Assembly (NCBI RefSeq): GCF_000340215.1 | Contig: NW_006921535.1 | Location: forward strand, 5,573,528-5,637,527 | DNA: 64,000 nt | Source: Pseudocercospora fijiensis CIRAD86 | Taxonomy: Eukaryota; Ascomycota; Dothideomycetes; Mycosphaerellales; Mycosphaerellaceae | Reading direction: 5' to 3' | Shown here: in pieces, positions 41,693-52,414 of the stretch | How positions within the stretch are numbered: position 1 is the stretch's first letter | Layout: each line of letters begins with the position of its first letter | The notes under the pieces: model-generated | What the model saw: only the letters and a program-made list of their open reading frames with translations | Database searches by the model: none | What the model was told of the DNA's origin: nothing | Made by a program: the position numbers and the translations under genes

Positions 41693-44600
41693 TTTGGGCG
41701 TTGTTTGGGGTTTAGTGAAGGTGGATTGGGATAGAGATACTACCTATCTTGCTCTTGAGATAATGATTGTGAATGACAGAGCGAGCGGTGAGGGGATTTT
41801 CCTCTGGAGCTTGTTACCCACTACGAAGCTTTGCCCTCTGCATACACTTGATCCCAGGCTTTCGTCCCGTCTTCTGTCGAATATCCTAGATGTACAGCGG
41901 GAAACAATGCCTGCTGGAGGGACAATCCAATTCTTATACCAGAATCTCCAGAATCACAATACTCCTAACGACTTCCATCCAGGCGCCTCCCTTGACCGAG
42001 AGAGCTGTGCATGCTCTAGCGAGTTATAGGCGAAGCTCAGAGGAGACAGCCGCAATTTAGGAGCTGCTTGATTTTCGACTGAGGACGTGAGTTGATATAG
42101 ATTGAGGCTTCATGAGCAGTTACGACTTCGCCTTTCCGCTCGCCGCATTGTCAGATTCCGATTGTGCGTATCGTACTAGTCCTCTATCTATTGCATACGG
42201 GACCTGGTTGTCGAGAACCTAGTGCTGGAGAACTGGAGAGCATACGTCTAGGGTGAAAGCTACATTTGAAAAGCAGTCTCCTGCGTTCTTCAAGAATCGG
42301 GCGCTGGAGGAAGGCCGACCTGGATCGCAATCCACTCCCAAATCACCATCCTGATCAGGCCGCTTGCTTTGCCCCGATGTTCGGGCCTCATTTTGACATG
42401 ACCTCAAACGTTCTCGGAAGGATATGGGGTCGATCGATAAATACCAGAAACACTACTTGGCGCCGATCTTCCTGCCACTCCACTTCCAAGAAAAGTCTTC
42501 TTCGCTGCGATATAGGAAGAAGGAAATCTCATATGCTTTGGCAAAAGTCTGAAGCTGATGACCCTGTTAAGAAGTACGCCTGCAGGATACGACGGCAACG
42601 TTTTTCTCATGAATTGGTACTCTCGCACGGCATCCCCCTTACAGTCCGACATGGGATCTGATGGTCGAGACTGCGATCGATAGCTTGAAAGATATGCAGA
42701 AAGGTCTTCGGCTGCATAACGCTTTCATTCAGTGGAGATTCGGAGGGGATGAAATCTTGTGTGTCGGCTCATGGACAACTGGGTCAGTCTTTGACTCTGG
42801 CAGACAAGTCGCGGGCCTGATCAACTCGAGCCATCCAATTTCCCGATTCGCAATGGCCTCAGTCTGGTCTATTACCCGATCTCGGCTGTCTTGGCATGGG
42901 ACTTCTTCGCCAGGAGCCAGCTGATGCTATACTTGCTCCCACAAACCTAGACCAAGAAATCAACTCCTCATGGAGTTCAATAGCCACTAAGTTAGGAGAG
43001 CTGGAGGATGGTGACGTACGGCTCAATATCCGCTGCTCCGGAGCAACACAGATCCAGCACTTTGGGACTTGATCATGGTGTCTTCCGAAATGTTCTTGAC
43101 TCCAGAGCTATTCAGCGAAGATCAAAGCACACCAGAGATCTTACTATCCGACGGAACTTGCGGACCAGGCTGGTAAAATGTGCTCGTGCTATCAAATTTC
43201 CCTCAGCAGCATGTCGAAAGATCCTCAAGAGCTTGCTTGGATCTCAGCAAGACTTTGAGAAGAAACGCCTGACCTGGATGAGTGAGCCTGTCAAGCAGAA
43301 ATGGCGAGAGTCCTGGTTGGGTGGAGATTTCGAGAATGCAATTCCTATTTCACAGTCGTGGAGAGCGTTTGGCACCATGCTTCAGAGATGCGGCAACGCT
43401 TCCTATTCATCTTCATCCTGCCCGTGCCTGGACGAATTCCAGATGTCGTTTAAGCATCCCATCACTTTTCTGGCGCCTCGTACGTTTTCTTTTGCAAGCT
43501 TAAACGGAATGTCGTCTCATACACCTGGGACCACTGCATCAGCTGGCTAGAGCTGAAAAAAAGTCTTCTTCCTTCGATGCAACATTCGTCTGTCCATCGC
43601 CGCTTCAACTCTCTCGGATAACCTCGGTCCTGGTCCCGGATGTCGTCTTACCTTGTGCAGAGCCCTTCAATCCTCGCCGGAAAAAAACCTTAAGCATGGT
43701 ACGCAATATCATATAACAACCTTATTGCATCGCAAGCAATAGAACTATGCTCGAAAGATTGATCCAGCATTTGTAACATCTCGAATGCCATCCCGATTAA
43801 GAAGAAGATCAAGAGCAAGGTTCCCATCGTCACGATACTTTTCTTGCCTTCGGTATACTTCACCGCTTTTCGTGCTGGTTTAGATTCGTCAATATGCTCA
43901 AGCCTGATTCTCGCTCCCGATATCATTGTCGACGAACGGGGGCTTCCGGGAGTACCATCAGCTCGATATTCATTTATGGGCCAGCTTAATTTCCTCAGTC
44001 GAATGCAACGAGATCTTGGCTTCGAACAGAGTCCATGTCCATATTTCTCTCCAAGGGCTCGGAAGCCCTTCGAAGAAGCAGAACATTTCTCAGTTCCTCG
44101 ATGTTTCAAGGCTTGCCTGCGCTCACCGGCGTGATGGTCGTTTGTACAGGTGTCGGCGTGTCAGTGTCACAGATCTTGTTGCTTGGAAGAAGTTCTCAGC
44201 CGTTGTTGCGCGCAATGATTCCGACTCTTTGGCCAAAGCACAAATCAAAGTCCTTGTCTTGCTCGATGAATGGAGGGAGTTCGCTGACCGCCCAAGTTGC
44301 GGCTGCGTCCGACGAAAGAGGAGGTCGTGATGATCATGATGCGGGTGTATGAGAAGAAGGAGCAGCGGCGCAAGCTTGGGATTCTGGGTCTGACGAATGT
44401 GCTGGGCAGTTTCTCGAGTGATCGATATCGGCGAGAACCTGAGCAGATGTTGTGGATTGGAACGTGTCAGAGTCCGGCGTACCTGGCGAAGAAGATGAGA
44501 AGAACTCGGATCTCGTGCCATCGGACTCGCAGCGTGGTCTTGGACAATACCCGGATAAGTCTGCGGCGGTGGTAGAAGAGAGTGCGTGGTGGTAATGAAA

Positions 44601-47197
44601 ATGAGTTGGACATTACATCAAGAAGACTCTCGTGATTCACATTCGTTATACTGACCGGGCTCTGCATCGATCCCCTTGACCCCAACTCTTTCTCCGAGAT
44701 GTTGTTTAGAACAGACGTGAACTCGTGAGCCCTAACGAGACGACGCCGAGCGTGTCCAGTCCGAGTGCAATGAAGGGGCCGCGTCCGTGGTCTGTGTTGA
44801 AAAGCTGCCGCGCATGATCAGTACGCGCGCTTGGACGGTGCCTAATTCTCGTGATCATCGGTAGTAGGCAAGGAGTTGGTAGTAGGGCACGTCCACCGGA
44901 ACGATCATCGTTCGTCCTTCCATGATCACGCGTGGGATGGAGATGTCGCTCATGCTTTTGCTCGTATTTCTTTCTTTTCCAGGTGCTGGACACCATCGTC
45001 TAATCGAAGCCTTGCGCTTCTACTCCAACACCTTCCACAGCCCGGGCAGTAGTATATCATTTAGTCCTTCATCTTGATAACACAGAGGGAGTGGAACTTC
45101 TCTCCACATCCATCGCCATCGCCATCGCATTGCCCGTCATTTTGACTGTGCTCTGTCGCTTTGCGCCTGGCTCTTGGTTCGATAATAATTTGGTGGGATG
45201 GGAGTAGCGGGTTGGCGAAAGCGTACGCAGAGAAGTCTACCGTGGTGACGAGAGGGAGAGGGACAGAGGCAGAGAGAGAGAGAGAGAGAGAGAGTGAGTG
45301 TGTGTGTGTGCTTGTGGTGATAATGCACATGAAGTAGATGAGATAAAAAAAGATATTGAAAGCTGATTGAACAAGAAGCTGACAAAGTTCCCGAGTCAGA
45401 TTCGAACCCGCAACCAACAAAAAAAGTAAGGGAAGGATACGCAACGGGGCATTACGTACGGAGAGGCAACGGCATTGGGGACCTGAGCTACTTCCCTGAT
45501 TGGAGGGAATTTTAATGCGTTGATAAATACTCACTCTGCTGGAACAGCCGAAGATCTGCCCTGAACTCACTCTGCCCCAGCGAGATTCGTTCTGACTCTT
45601 GCCTCACATTACACAAGCCTTTAATCAATCATTGGCAAGCTCGTTAGCTTACTCGTAGTTTCGATCTCTTTCAATTAACCAAGCATCACCACGGGGCCGG
45701 TGACACCGTTCTGAATTGTCACAACACTTCCACAGCGGCTACCGACAAGCACAGTACCGCGCGCACGCTGTCTGCTTCCATTTCGAAGTCTCGGGTTCCA
45801 AGAATGGACGCGAAATCGACATTCTTTGGCTCAGACGTTCATATCCAGTCGAGCAACGGTGAGGTTGAAGTCGCAGGATCCCTTTGGCCACCTTCAGCTG
45901 TCCCACGAATGGCGTCTTCCCATGCAATCGATATGAACTTCACCCACGTTGACTTGCTCTTCTCCAATGCGCTCAAGCGTCAACGCAGCTGCGGTTTCCT
46001 GCACTGCCCGCCGGTGCAAAGCCTTTGCAACATTTCCTTCGAGAGCACTTGCATCGCAAAATTCAGAATCTGGCCGACTCAGCCGGTGCAAGACTACTAC
46101 CACTGGCAACAGGGTAATGAGCCGCCAGCTCTTCGTACCTTTGGCGGCCTGCAGATGGACAAGGCTTGGCGAGGTCTGAATTGTGATGTTTCAAGAGCTC
46201 GGAAAAGGATCGTATAGGCTATCAGGGGTCTTCTGGAAGGCTACAGAGCCCTACAGTCAGCCTCAGTATAGTTCATCGACCAATACGGCACCTGCATCAG
46301 GCTGAATGTTGAAGGCTCCACCACGTCGATACGACTGGATCGACGTGAATCGACACTATGTTTACAGACCACGGCACGGCTTCAGCTATCGTCAGAACCT
46401 TCTCGGCTACATTGTGTCCTGGACGCCTGAAATCAGCAAGTCAAAGCGCCAAGGACCGACGTTCCATGGACGAATGTGTGCGGTATGTCAAGACTGAGTT
46501 TTCGGACTTGGCTCCGGAAAGCCCCTGCCACCCAAGGCTGGGAGGCATTCTGGGCTGCGAGAGAACAGGTCCATGCCATTCATTCATGAATCAGTCTGAG
46601 AATTCGCACATCTCACACATCTGGCAAGGTACTCAAGAGGCTAATGTTCTCGTCCTGACCATACGAGGTCGTGGTCATAGCAGATCTGGTTCTCGATTGT
46701 GTGTGGGCTGAGCAAACGATCTAGGCCGCGGCCGGATGGGAGTATTTGGCACAATAATGTATAGCGATGGGCAGGTGGAAGAAGTGGTATGAGCGATACG
46801 GCGGGAATCGTGAAAGGACAGAATGGGAGGGAAAGGAGACCCACTCTTGGCAAACCTAGATTCCACCTCATCTACATCGACTTCCTCACTGCAACCTGTA
46901 AACGAGAGCTATTGCAGTACTTCCAGGCAAATCTCGCCGTCTTTGGAGCCTTTTCCCTGCTCCTGCCGGCAATTCAACGGGCATGACTCTTCTCACAAGA
47001 TGCTGGATTGTGCCAGACCACAGCTGCGGGTCTCAGCTCGTACAAAGAACCTTTCTCTTCATCTCCATTTGTTGATCGTGAAACAGAAAGATGCGAGACC
47101 CAGCAAACATGACAGAGATCTACTTCAGCAACGGCTCAAGCCCTGACAGTCTCCAATCGCTCATTGCAAAGCATAAGCACCAGTGACAGGGAACGAC
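41693..47197. other. Gene-poor region with scattered short ORFs
   Basis: 5.5 kb without a gene I can support. Several plus-strand frames have real ATGs (42,661-42,924; 43,008-43,550 at 180 codons; 45,804-46,217 at 137 codons), but none shows a domain. Between 42,380 and 44,580 protein-like pieces appear in changing frames (for example PVKQKWRESWLGGDFENAIP near 43,290, QIKVLVLLDEWREFADRP near 44,250). This suggests a decayed gene or an intron-rich one I could not assemble. A (GA)n(GTGT)n microsatellite lies at about 45,270-45,312. Confidence 0.4.
45804..46217 (+). CDS. Hypothetical protein (137 codons), weak
   Basis: ATG in acceptable context (ccaagaATGG) and an open frame of 137 codons with mixed, protein-like composition (DMNFTHVDLLFSNALKRQ, four to five Cys). 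No signal peptide, no recognised family and no nearby splice pattern. It may be a chance ORF or one exon of an undetected gene. Confidence 0.2.
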   Translation: MDAKSTFFGSDVHIQSSNGEVEVAGSLWPPSAVPRMASSHAIDMNFTHVDLLFSNALKRQRSCGFLHCPPVQSLCNISFESTCIAKFRIWPTQPVQDYYHWQQGNEPPALRTFGGLQMDKAWRGLNCDVSRARKRIV

Positions 47198-47565
47198 ATG
47201 TCCAAAAACGACTCTCCAAGCAAGAAACGCAAGGTTTCCGACATTTACCAAGGTAAGGGGAACAGCAGTGACAAAGCTAAGAGCTCGCTAATATGTTACC
47301 GCGAGAAGATGCAGTCATCAACCCGAAGACCAAGAATCCGACACCCGCAGAAGATTCCAAAGACAAGTTCGAGATGATCTCCAAGGAGGAAGCCATTGAT
47401 GAGCAAAAGAAGGCTGGAATGGGTCTCAGCGATTACACTATGGTCAAGGACAAGCCAAAGAAGGGGTTGACAGAAGATAAACAGCTGTTGGACGGAGAGA
47501 ATGAGAAGATTGAGGGTCAAAAGGAGAAGGAGCACAATGGGGACAAGAGTGGTGGGAAGAAGTGA
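47198..47565 (+). CDS. Small hydrophilic protein with NLS-like start, two exons
   Basis: The start is the ATG at 47,198. Exon 1 is 47,198-47,252, then a 62-nt intron 47,253-47,314 (GTAAGG donor, GCTAAT branch, GATGCAG acceptor), then exon 2 47,315-47,565. The junction restores the frame (…SDIYQ-V-INPKTKNP…) and gives 101 residues. The N-terminus PSKKRKVSD closely resembles the classic basic nuclear localisation signal. The rest is highly charged and probably disordered (EEAIDEQKKAGMGLSDY, many KEK/GEK). No family recognised. A second gene starts only 45 bp downstream on the same strand. Confidence 0.5.
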
Positions 47566-47609
47566 AGTAGAGAGCTCCTGCCTAATCAAGCAAGCTAGGT
47601 AGCGCCGTT

Positions 47610-48269
47610 ATGAGTGAATCACGCTGTACGTATTGTGACGCAACAGTGTAGGCTAGGCAACAATAGCCGGAGCACTGGCCACCAGTCGCGAATACACAGT
47701 TGTGAAAGTGAGCAATTCTAACGACTCCAGCGACACCAACACCAACACCAGCAGCAGCAGCAGCAACCACAACAGCAACAGCAACAGCAGCAGCAGCAAC
47801 AACAGCAGCAACAGCAACAGCAACAGCATCAGCATCAACAGCAGCATCAACAGCAGCATCAGCAGCAGCAGCCGCAACAGCACCAGCAACAGCACCAGCA
47901 CCAGCACCAGCACCAGCACCGCCGCCGCCACCACAACCGCCAGCATGTAGGTTTCTGTACGCGCTCCATACAAATACCACTACTAACAGTAGCGCCCAGG
48001 GCATCTTTTTTCACCTCTGCTGCCCGCCTCGTCGCCGGCGCCGGCCTCTTGGTGGCCTACCGAAAGGTGGCCACCAATGCCACCACCAACACCGCTGCCG
48101 CCGCCATCGCTTCCGCGATGAAGAGTAAGCTATACACCTCACCTCATTTCTAATAGCACATATGCTAACCCATATTTCAGAGAAGAAGGAAGAGGAGAAG
48201 AAGGAGAAGGAGAAGGAGAAGAAGGAGAAGGCTGCGGCCTTTGACGAATTTGTTTTTTCGAATTTGTAA
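47610..48269 (+). CDS. Four-exon Ala/Thr/Pro-rich protein with mitochondrial-like middle and Lys/Glu tail
   Basis: Rebuilt from splice signals. Exon 1 is 47,610-47,625 (MSESR). Intron 1 is 47,626-47,730 (GTACGT..TTCTAACGACTCCAG). Exon 2 is 47,731-47,946. Intron 2 is 47,947-47,989 (GTAGGT..AACAG, with a second in-frame acceptor TAG at 47,992). Exon 3 is 47,990-48,124. Intron 3 is 48,125-48,180 (GTAAGC, TGCTAAC, TTTCAG). Exon 4 is 48,181-48,269. All three junctions keep one frame, giving about 151 residues. Exon 2 translates a CAG/CAA-type repeat in the Ala/Thr/Pro frame. Exon 3 gives PRASFFTSAARLVAGAGLLV, like a mitochondrial presequence or membrane helix. Exon 4 is KKEEEKKEKEKEKKEK then AAAFDEFVFSNL. 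No family recognised. Exon 1 is the weakest part. Confidence 0.5.
47748..47920 (+). repeat. CAG/CAA/CAT trinucleotide repeat
   Basis: An interrupted run of cag, caa, cat and cac units (agcagcagcagcaacca onward). The three frames on this strand read as poly-Gln, poly-Ser/Asn or Ala/Thr; the splice pattern around it supports the Ala/Thr frame. Likely variable in length. Confidence 0.85.
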
Positions 48270-48349
48270 ATTTTTTTCAAAAAAAAAACTTTTGGCTGCG
48301 GCCGCTGCGCGGTGCGCGGCAAGGATGACGATATCAGAGTTTCCTTTCC

Positions 48350-50870
48350 AGTTTCCACTTTCATTTCTCTTTCGACGATGCGATAGAGCGGGCGATGGCG
48401 GTTTGTGAGGGAGCTGACTGGAGTTGTAGATGAGGGAGAGTAAGAGGTACATCACCCACGGCTGCGAATTGGAGAGGGTGGCGACAACGCTTCTATTTCA
48501 GCGACGCGACAGGGCGGACGAACAGCGGTTTGTAATGTATCTATAGAGGATGCTGACCGGAGCTGCTGACAAGGGAGGCTAATAGACCATCACCCACGGC
48601 CCTGCGAATTGGAGAGCGTGGCGACACTGCTTCTATCCTAGGGACGCGACCAGGTGAGCGACGTCGATTTGCGAAGTATCTATCGAGCATGCTGACCCGA
48701 GTTGCAGACAAGGGAGGTCAAGAAGTACATCACTCACGGGCCTGAAATTAGAGAAGGTAGCGACTCTACTTCTATTCCAAACGATGCGACAGAGCGGACG
48801 ACAGCGGTTTGTGATGTATCTAAGGGGTAAGCTTACCGGAGTTGCAGACAAGGGAGATCAATAGATCACCACCCACGGACCTGAGATGGCAACACCGCTT
48901 CTATACCAGCTATGCGACCGGGCTTGTGACGGTGGTTTGTGATGTATCTGTAGAGCAGGCTGACCGGAGTTCTAGGCAAGAGAGATCAATAGATCATCAC
49001 CCACAGGCCTGAAGGCGGCGACACCGCTTCTCTCCCAGCGACTTGACCAGGCGAGCGACATTGGATCGTGAAGTTTCCAAGCCAGGAAGATTATCCGAGT
49101 TCTCGGTGAGGGAAGTCAATAGACACAACACCCACGGGCCTGCAAGTGACACCGTTTCTATCCTTGCGACGCGAGCAGGCGAGCGACAACGGACTGTGAA
49201 GTTTCCAGGGCGGCAACATTATCGGAGTTCTCAGTAAGGGAGACCAATAGACACATCACAAAGAAATCTGTGAGTCTGGTATACGGTGAGCCCGCTCCAT
49301 AGCATCAAGACGTCCGGGCCCGCGGCTGCGGTTTTTGATGGTTTCAAAAGAATAAGCTAACCGGAGTCCTTAGTGAGGGAGGTTAATGGACCCATCACTA
49401 AGAGATCTACGAGTTTGGTATACGGTGAGCCCGCTCTATCGCATCAAGACGTCCGGGCCTGTATCTGCGGTTTTTGGTGGCTTCAAAAGACTGAGATAAG
49501 TAGAGTTCCAGACAAGGGAGGTCAACGGACACATCACCTAGACATCTGCAGGTTCGGTATACGGTAATTCCGCTCTATCACATCAAGACGTCTGGGCCCG
49601 CGGCTGCGGCTTTTGAAAGCTTTAAAGGAATGAGCTGATTAGAGTTCTAGACAAGGGAGACAAATAGACACTCACGTAAAGCCTTGTAGTGGCAGAGCTA
49701 TGAGTCCGCTTCCATCACATCAAGACTTTCGTGCCCGCGGCTGCGGTTTGTAAAGGCTTTAAAAGAATAAGCTAACTAGAGTTCTATACAAAGGAGACCA
49801 ATAGACTATTACGTAAAGGCTTATAGTAGTAGAACCACGAGTCCGCTTCTATTAAACTAGGGCGACTAGGCGCGTAGTTGCTGTCCGCGAAGTGTCTAAG
49901 GAGGAAGCTAACTAGAGTCCTAGACAAGAATACTAATACGCGGATTATGTATTAGTTTTAGAGGCTTGCTACGGTAATAAAACTACTTCGATCTTATAAA
50001 CGAGCTTAGGCCGCTTACTACGATTTGCGAAGGCTTAAGGAAATAAACTAAACCGGAGCGGTAGATTCGAAGATTAACCGATACGTTACCTATACCTATA
50101 GGTTAAGTAAGGCGAAGATACCGCTTCTAACGTATCGAGATATCTATACGAGTAGCTACGGTTTGTAATAGCTTTAAGAAAGGCGCTAACTAGTAGATTA
50201 GTATACGTATTAACCCTAGAAATTTATACTATATACTACGAGAATGCTACTTCTATCGTAGTAAAGTGTCCCTACGCGCGGCTTCGGGTTCTAAGTCTTA
50301 AAAGAGTATCTTAACTCGGAGTCTAAAAGATAAGATCGAAAAGCGAACTACCTATAGGCTTATTAGATTAGCGAAGTTATAGAGCCCCTTCTATTTTTTT
50401 TTAAAGCGTTAGAGTCTATAGTCTCGATTTGTAGACCTTCCTACGACTAAGATAGTAATAAGCTCGATAGAGGAGAGCTAATAGCTCTTCCTCTTAACGC
50501 CTATAGAACCGCTATAGTAACGATACCTCTTCTAACGTATCGAAGCGTTAGGGCTAGCGATTACAGTTAGGGGCCTTCGAGAAGATAAAGAAAATAGGGA
50601 GTTCTATATAAGATATTTAGTAGCGTATTATATCTCCTCTAGCGACGAAATCGCTTCTACTATATCGGACCGTTCGGGCCCGCAATCTCGCTTCGTAGAC
50701 TTTACGAAGACGATAAGAGTAGCGAGTCTATATAAACAAGCTAATTATATATCTTTTCTCCTTATTGCCTCTAAAACTACTACGGCGACGACTTCTGTAT
50801 TAGCTCTATCGCATCTAGTGTTCGAAGCGCTTAGCAAAGATTTGTAAATCCGTAATACAGCGAGTATAGC
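48350..50870 (+). repeat. Tandem array of roughly 126-142-bp units with a RIP gradient
   Basis: A recurring core of the form 'cgcttctat..agcgacgcgac..gcggtttgtgatgtatct..gctgaccggagttg..gacaagggag..caatagac..catcacccacgg' repeats head to tail. The 'gcttctat/gctctat' landmark recurs near 48,483, 48,622, 48,762, 48,891, 49,021, 49,147, 49,285, 49,427, 49,565, 49,700 and 49,840. Intervals are about 126-142 bp. Further right the units are recognisable but increasingly TA-rich up to about 50,870. Sub-families differ: from about 49,250 the 'cacccacgg' part is replaced by 'cacatcac..aagac-gtc-cggg'. No ORF spans the units. This is a satellite-like array of about 18 units. Confidence 0.85.
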
Positions 50871-52414
50871 GAGTTATAGGCAGGAGTAACCGTTACATTC
50901 GCGCTTATCTACGCTAATTGGCGTATTTGGCGTATAGTACGGGATTACTACGATCGCAGAGGCTTTCCGTAGCCTGAACAGAGACGCGATAAGTCGAAAG
51001 AGTAGTTTAATATATCGAACGGTGTAAGTTACGAATCTGCTAACGCACTGCAGCTGTGTCAGGGGCGTCAGCATTCGCTTTTAGAGCGAAATTTGGTCTG
51101 CGGTTATCTTTACGACCACTCCCGGGCGTAGCAAGATCTCCGCTCGCTTTCTATTGCATCGACTAGTCTAAGCGTGCCTCTGCGATATGCAAAGCTGATA
51201 AGAGTTGTAGCTATTAGGGACCAACGCGTTCTTATCCTATAGCCTTGAATTCGTCGTAGCTAGAGCTATAGAGAATGTCGTGCCAGATCCTTCTCGAATT
51301 AAGCTTGATAGCCCCTTGTATAGAGCCCCTAAAGTATGTTTCTACTCGAATTGACGAGCTTACGGTAGCTGAACTTATTACGTCTGCTTGCATAAGCGAT
51401 GAAAAAGAAGTGTCCATCCCTCTTGGTATACTCTAGTCTTGATGGTCTCTACGGTCTCGGAAAATGGTAGTATAGTATCCAGCCTGATCCCATACCGGCG
51501 TACCGATTTCATTCACGGTCGCCAACGCATACTCTGAGCAATTACTGAAGAGTTTGGTGTTCCGGGTATCGTTTGCATTGCATCGGGGGCTTCAGGGGCG
51601 CGATTGCAGTTCATGGACGTTTCGTGGACAACTATGAACGACTCTTTCCAATGCCGGAGATCGATAGTGTGGCGCTCAGGCGGCAACAGAGACTTCGCTG
51701 CCATCGCAATCAAGCGGCATGCTTGCTGTCTGAAATTGAAACCCTTGCGATCGTCCTCTGTCCAGCTGTGATCGTCCTTTCTCCAGCTTTGATCGTACTC
51801 TCTGGAGCTGTGACGCTTAGAGTCTTATTTTGTCGGAAGGTTCGAAGCGTTGGCTATGTTTTGCGGTGGCGGAGCTTGTGGTATCGGAGGCGAATGAGCG
51901 GAAGGTCCAAGAATGACACGAAATCGTTAGGTATTGCTGTCGATCGAACGGTGTTCGGGCAAATCTCTCACGGTCGAGTTGAGGTGACAGGTCGACCGTT
52001 GTACTGGCAAGGTCTCGACGTAAGGGGCTCGTGCAAGAGGACCATGCTATACCACTTCAGGGGAGTGACATACAGCATAGATGCGCGGCATCTTGCATGT
52101 CATGATAAAGAGAACTGCTGCGTGTACCCGGTTGATTGCAGAAGAGGGTCGAGAGAAGTTCTAGAGATTGCTCCTTATTGCCTTCTCCTTCTAATTTGAC
52201 CGCGTATTCTACGTCTTTCCCATATTGACAGCAGGTTGGCCGCGCCGTTGGTTGCCGCAGGGACAGCTCGCAGTTCGGGCAGCTTCTCGTTCCATCTGCC
52301 TGAATTTGCCCCTACAAAAGTGCAAGTGACAATCGCCTTCTGTTCCGCTTTCTCTTCCACTTCCCCTTCAAACCTTTCCACACCATCTGCCACCCCACCC
52401 CCGATCGGTCTGAG
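50871..52414. other. Region between satellite array and AAA ATPase gene
   Basis: To about 51,060 the sequence is still TA-rich like the array end, then composition normalises. Apart from the possible HET remnant described separately I see no gene. The 200 bp before 52,415 are probably promoter and 5' UTR of the AAA ATPase gene. Confidence 0.4.
51573..52199 (+). pseudogene. Possible HET-protein C-terminal remnant
   Basis: A 208-codon frame (first ATG 51,573) whose last 80 residues resemble the C-terminal tail of HET-domain proteins: a TVFGQISHGRVEVTGRPLYW stretch (compare the 'f G.i..G.l.l.G.l' tail), then YHFRGVTYSIDARH, CVYPVD and a hydrophobic end. The first half contains a three-fold LSPALIVLS-like repeat and does not look like a HET domain. 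No N-terminal HET core (YEALSYVWG, RVWTLQE) is present upstream. It would be a fragment, and the match is only by eye. Confidence 0.3.

Noticed and set aside
45386..45492. Minus-strand tRNA-like signals (box A TAGCTCAGG and box B GGTTCGAATC)
   Set aside because: The boxes are present at plausible spacing, but the T stem, D stem and acceptor stem do not pair and a T7 run lies between the boxes. Probably chance or an old relic.
47582..48004. Minus-strand poly-Ala/Val frame
   Set aside because: An antisense reading of the trinucleotide repeat; the plus-strand spliced model explains the region better.
48350..50870. CRISPR-like array
   Set aside because: The repeat units are contiguous, over 120 bp and diverged, without unique spacers, in a eukaryotic genome.
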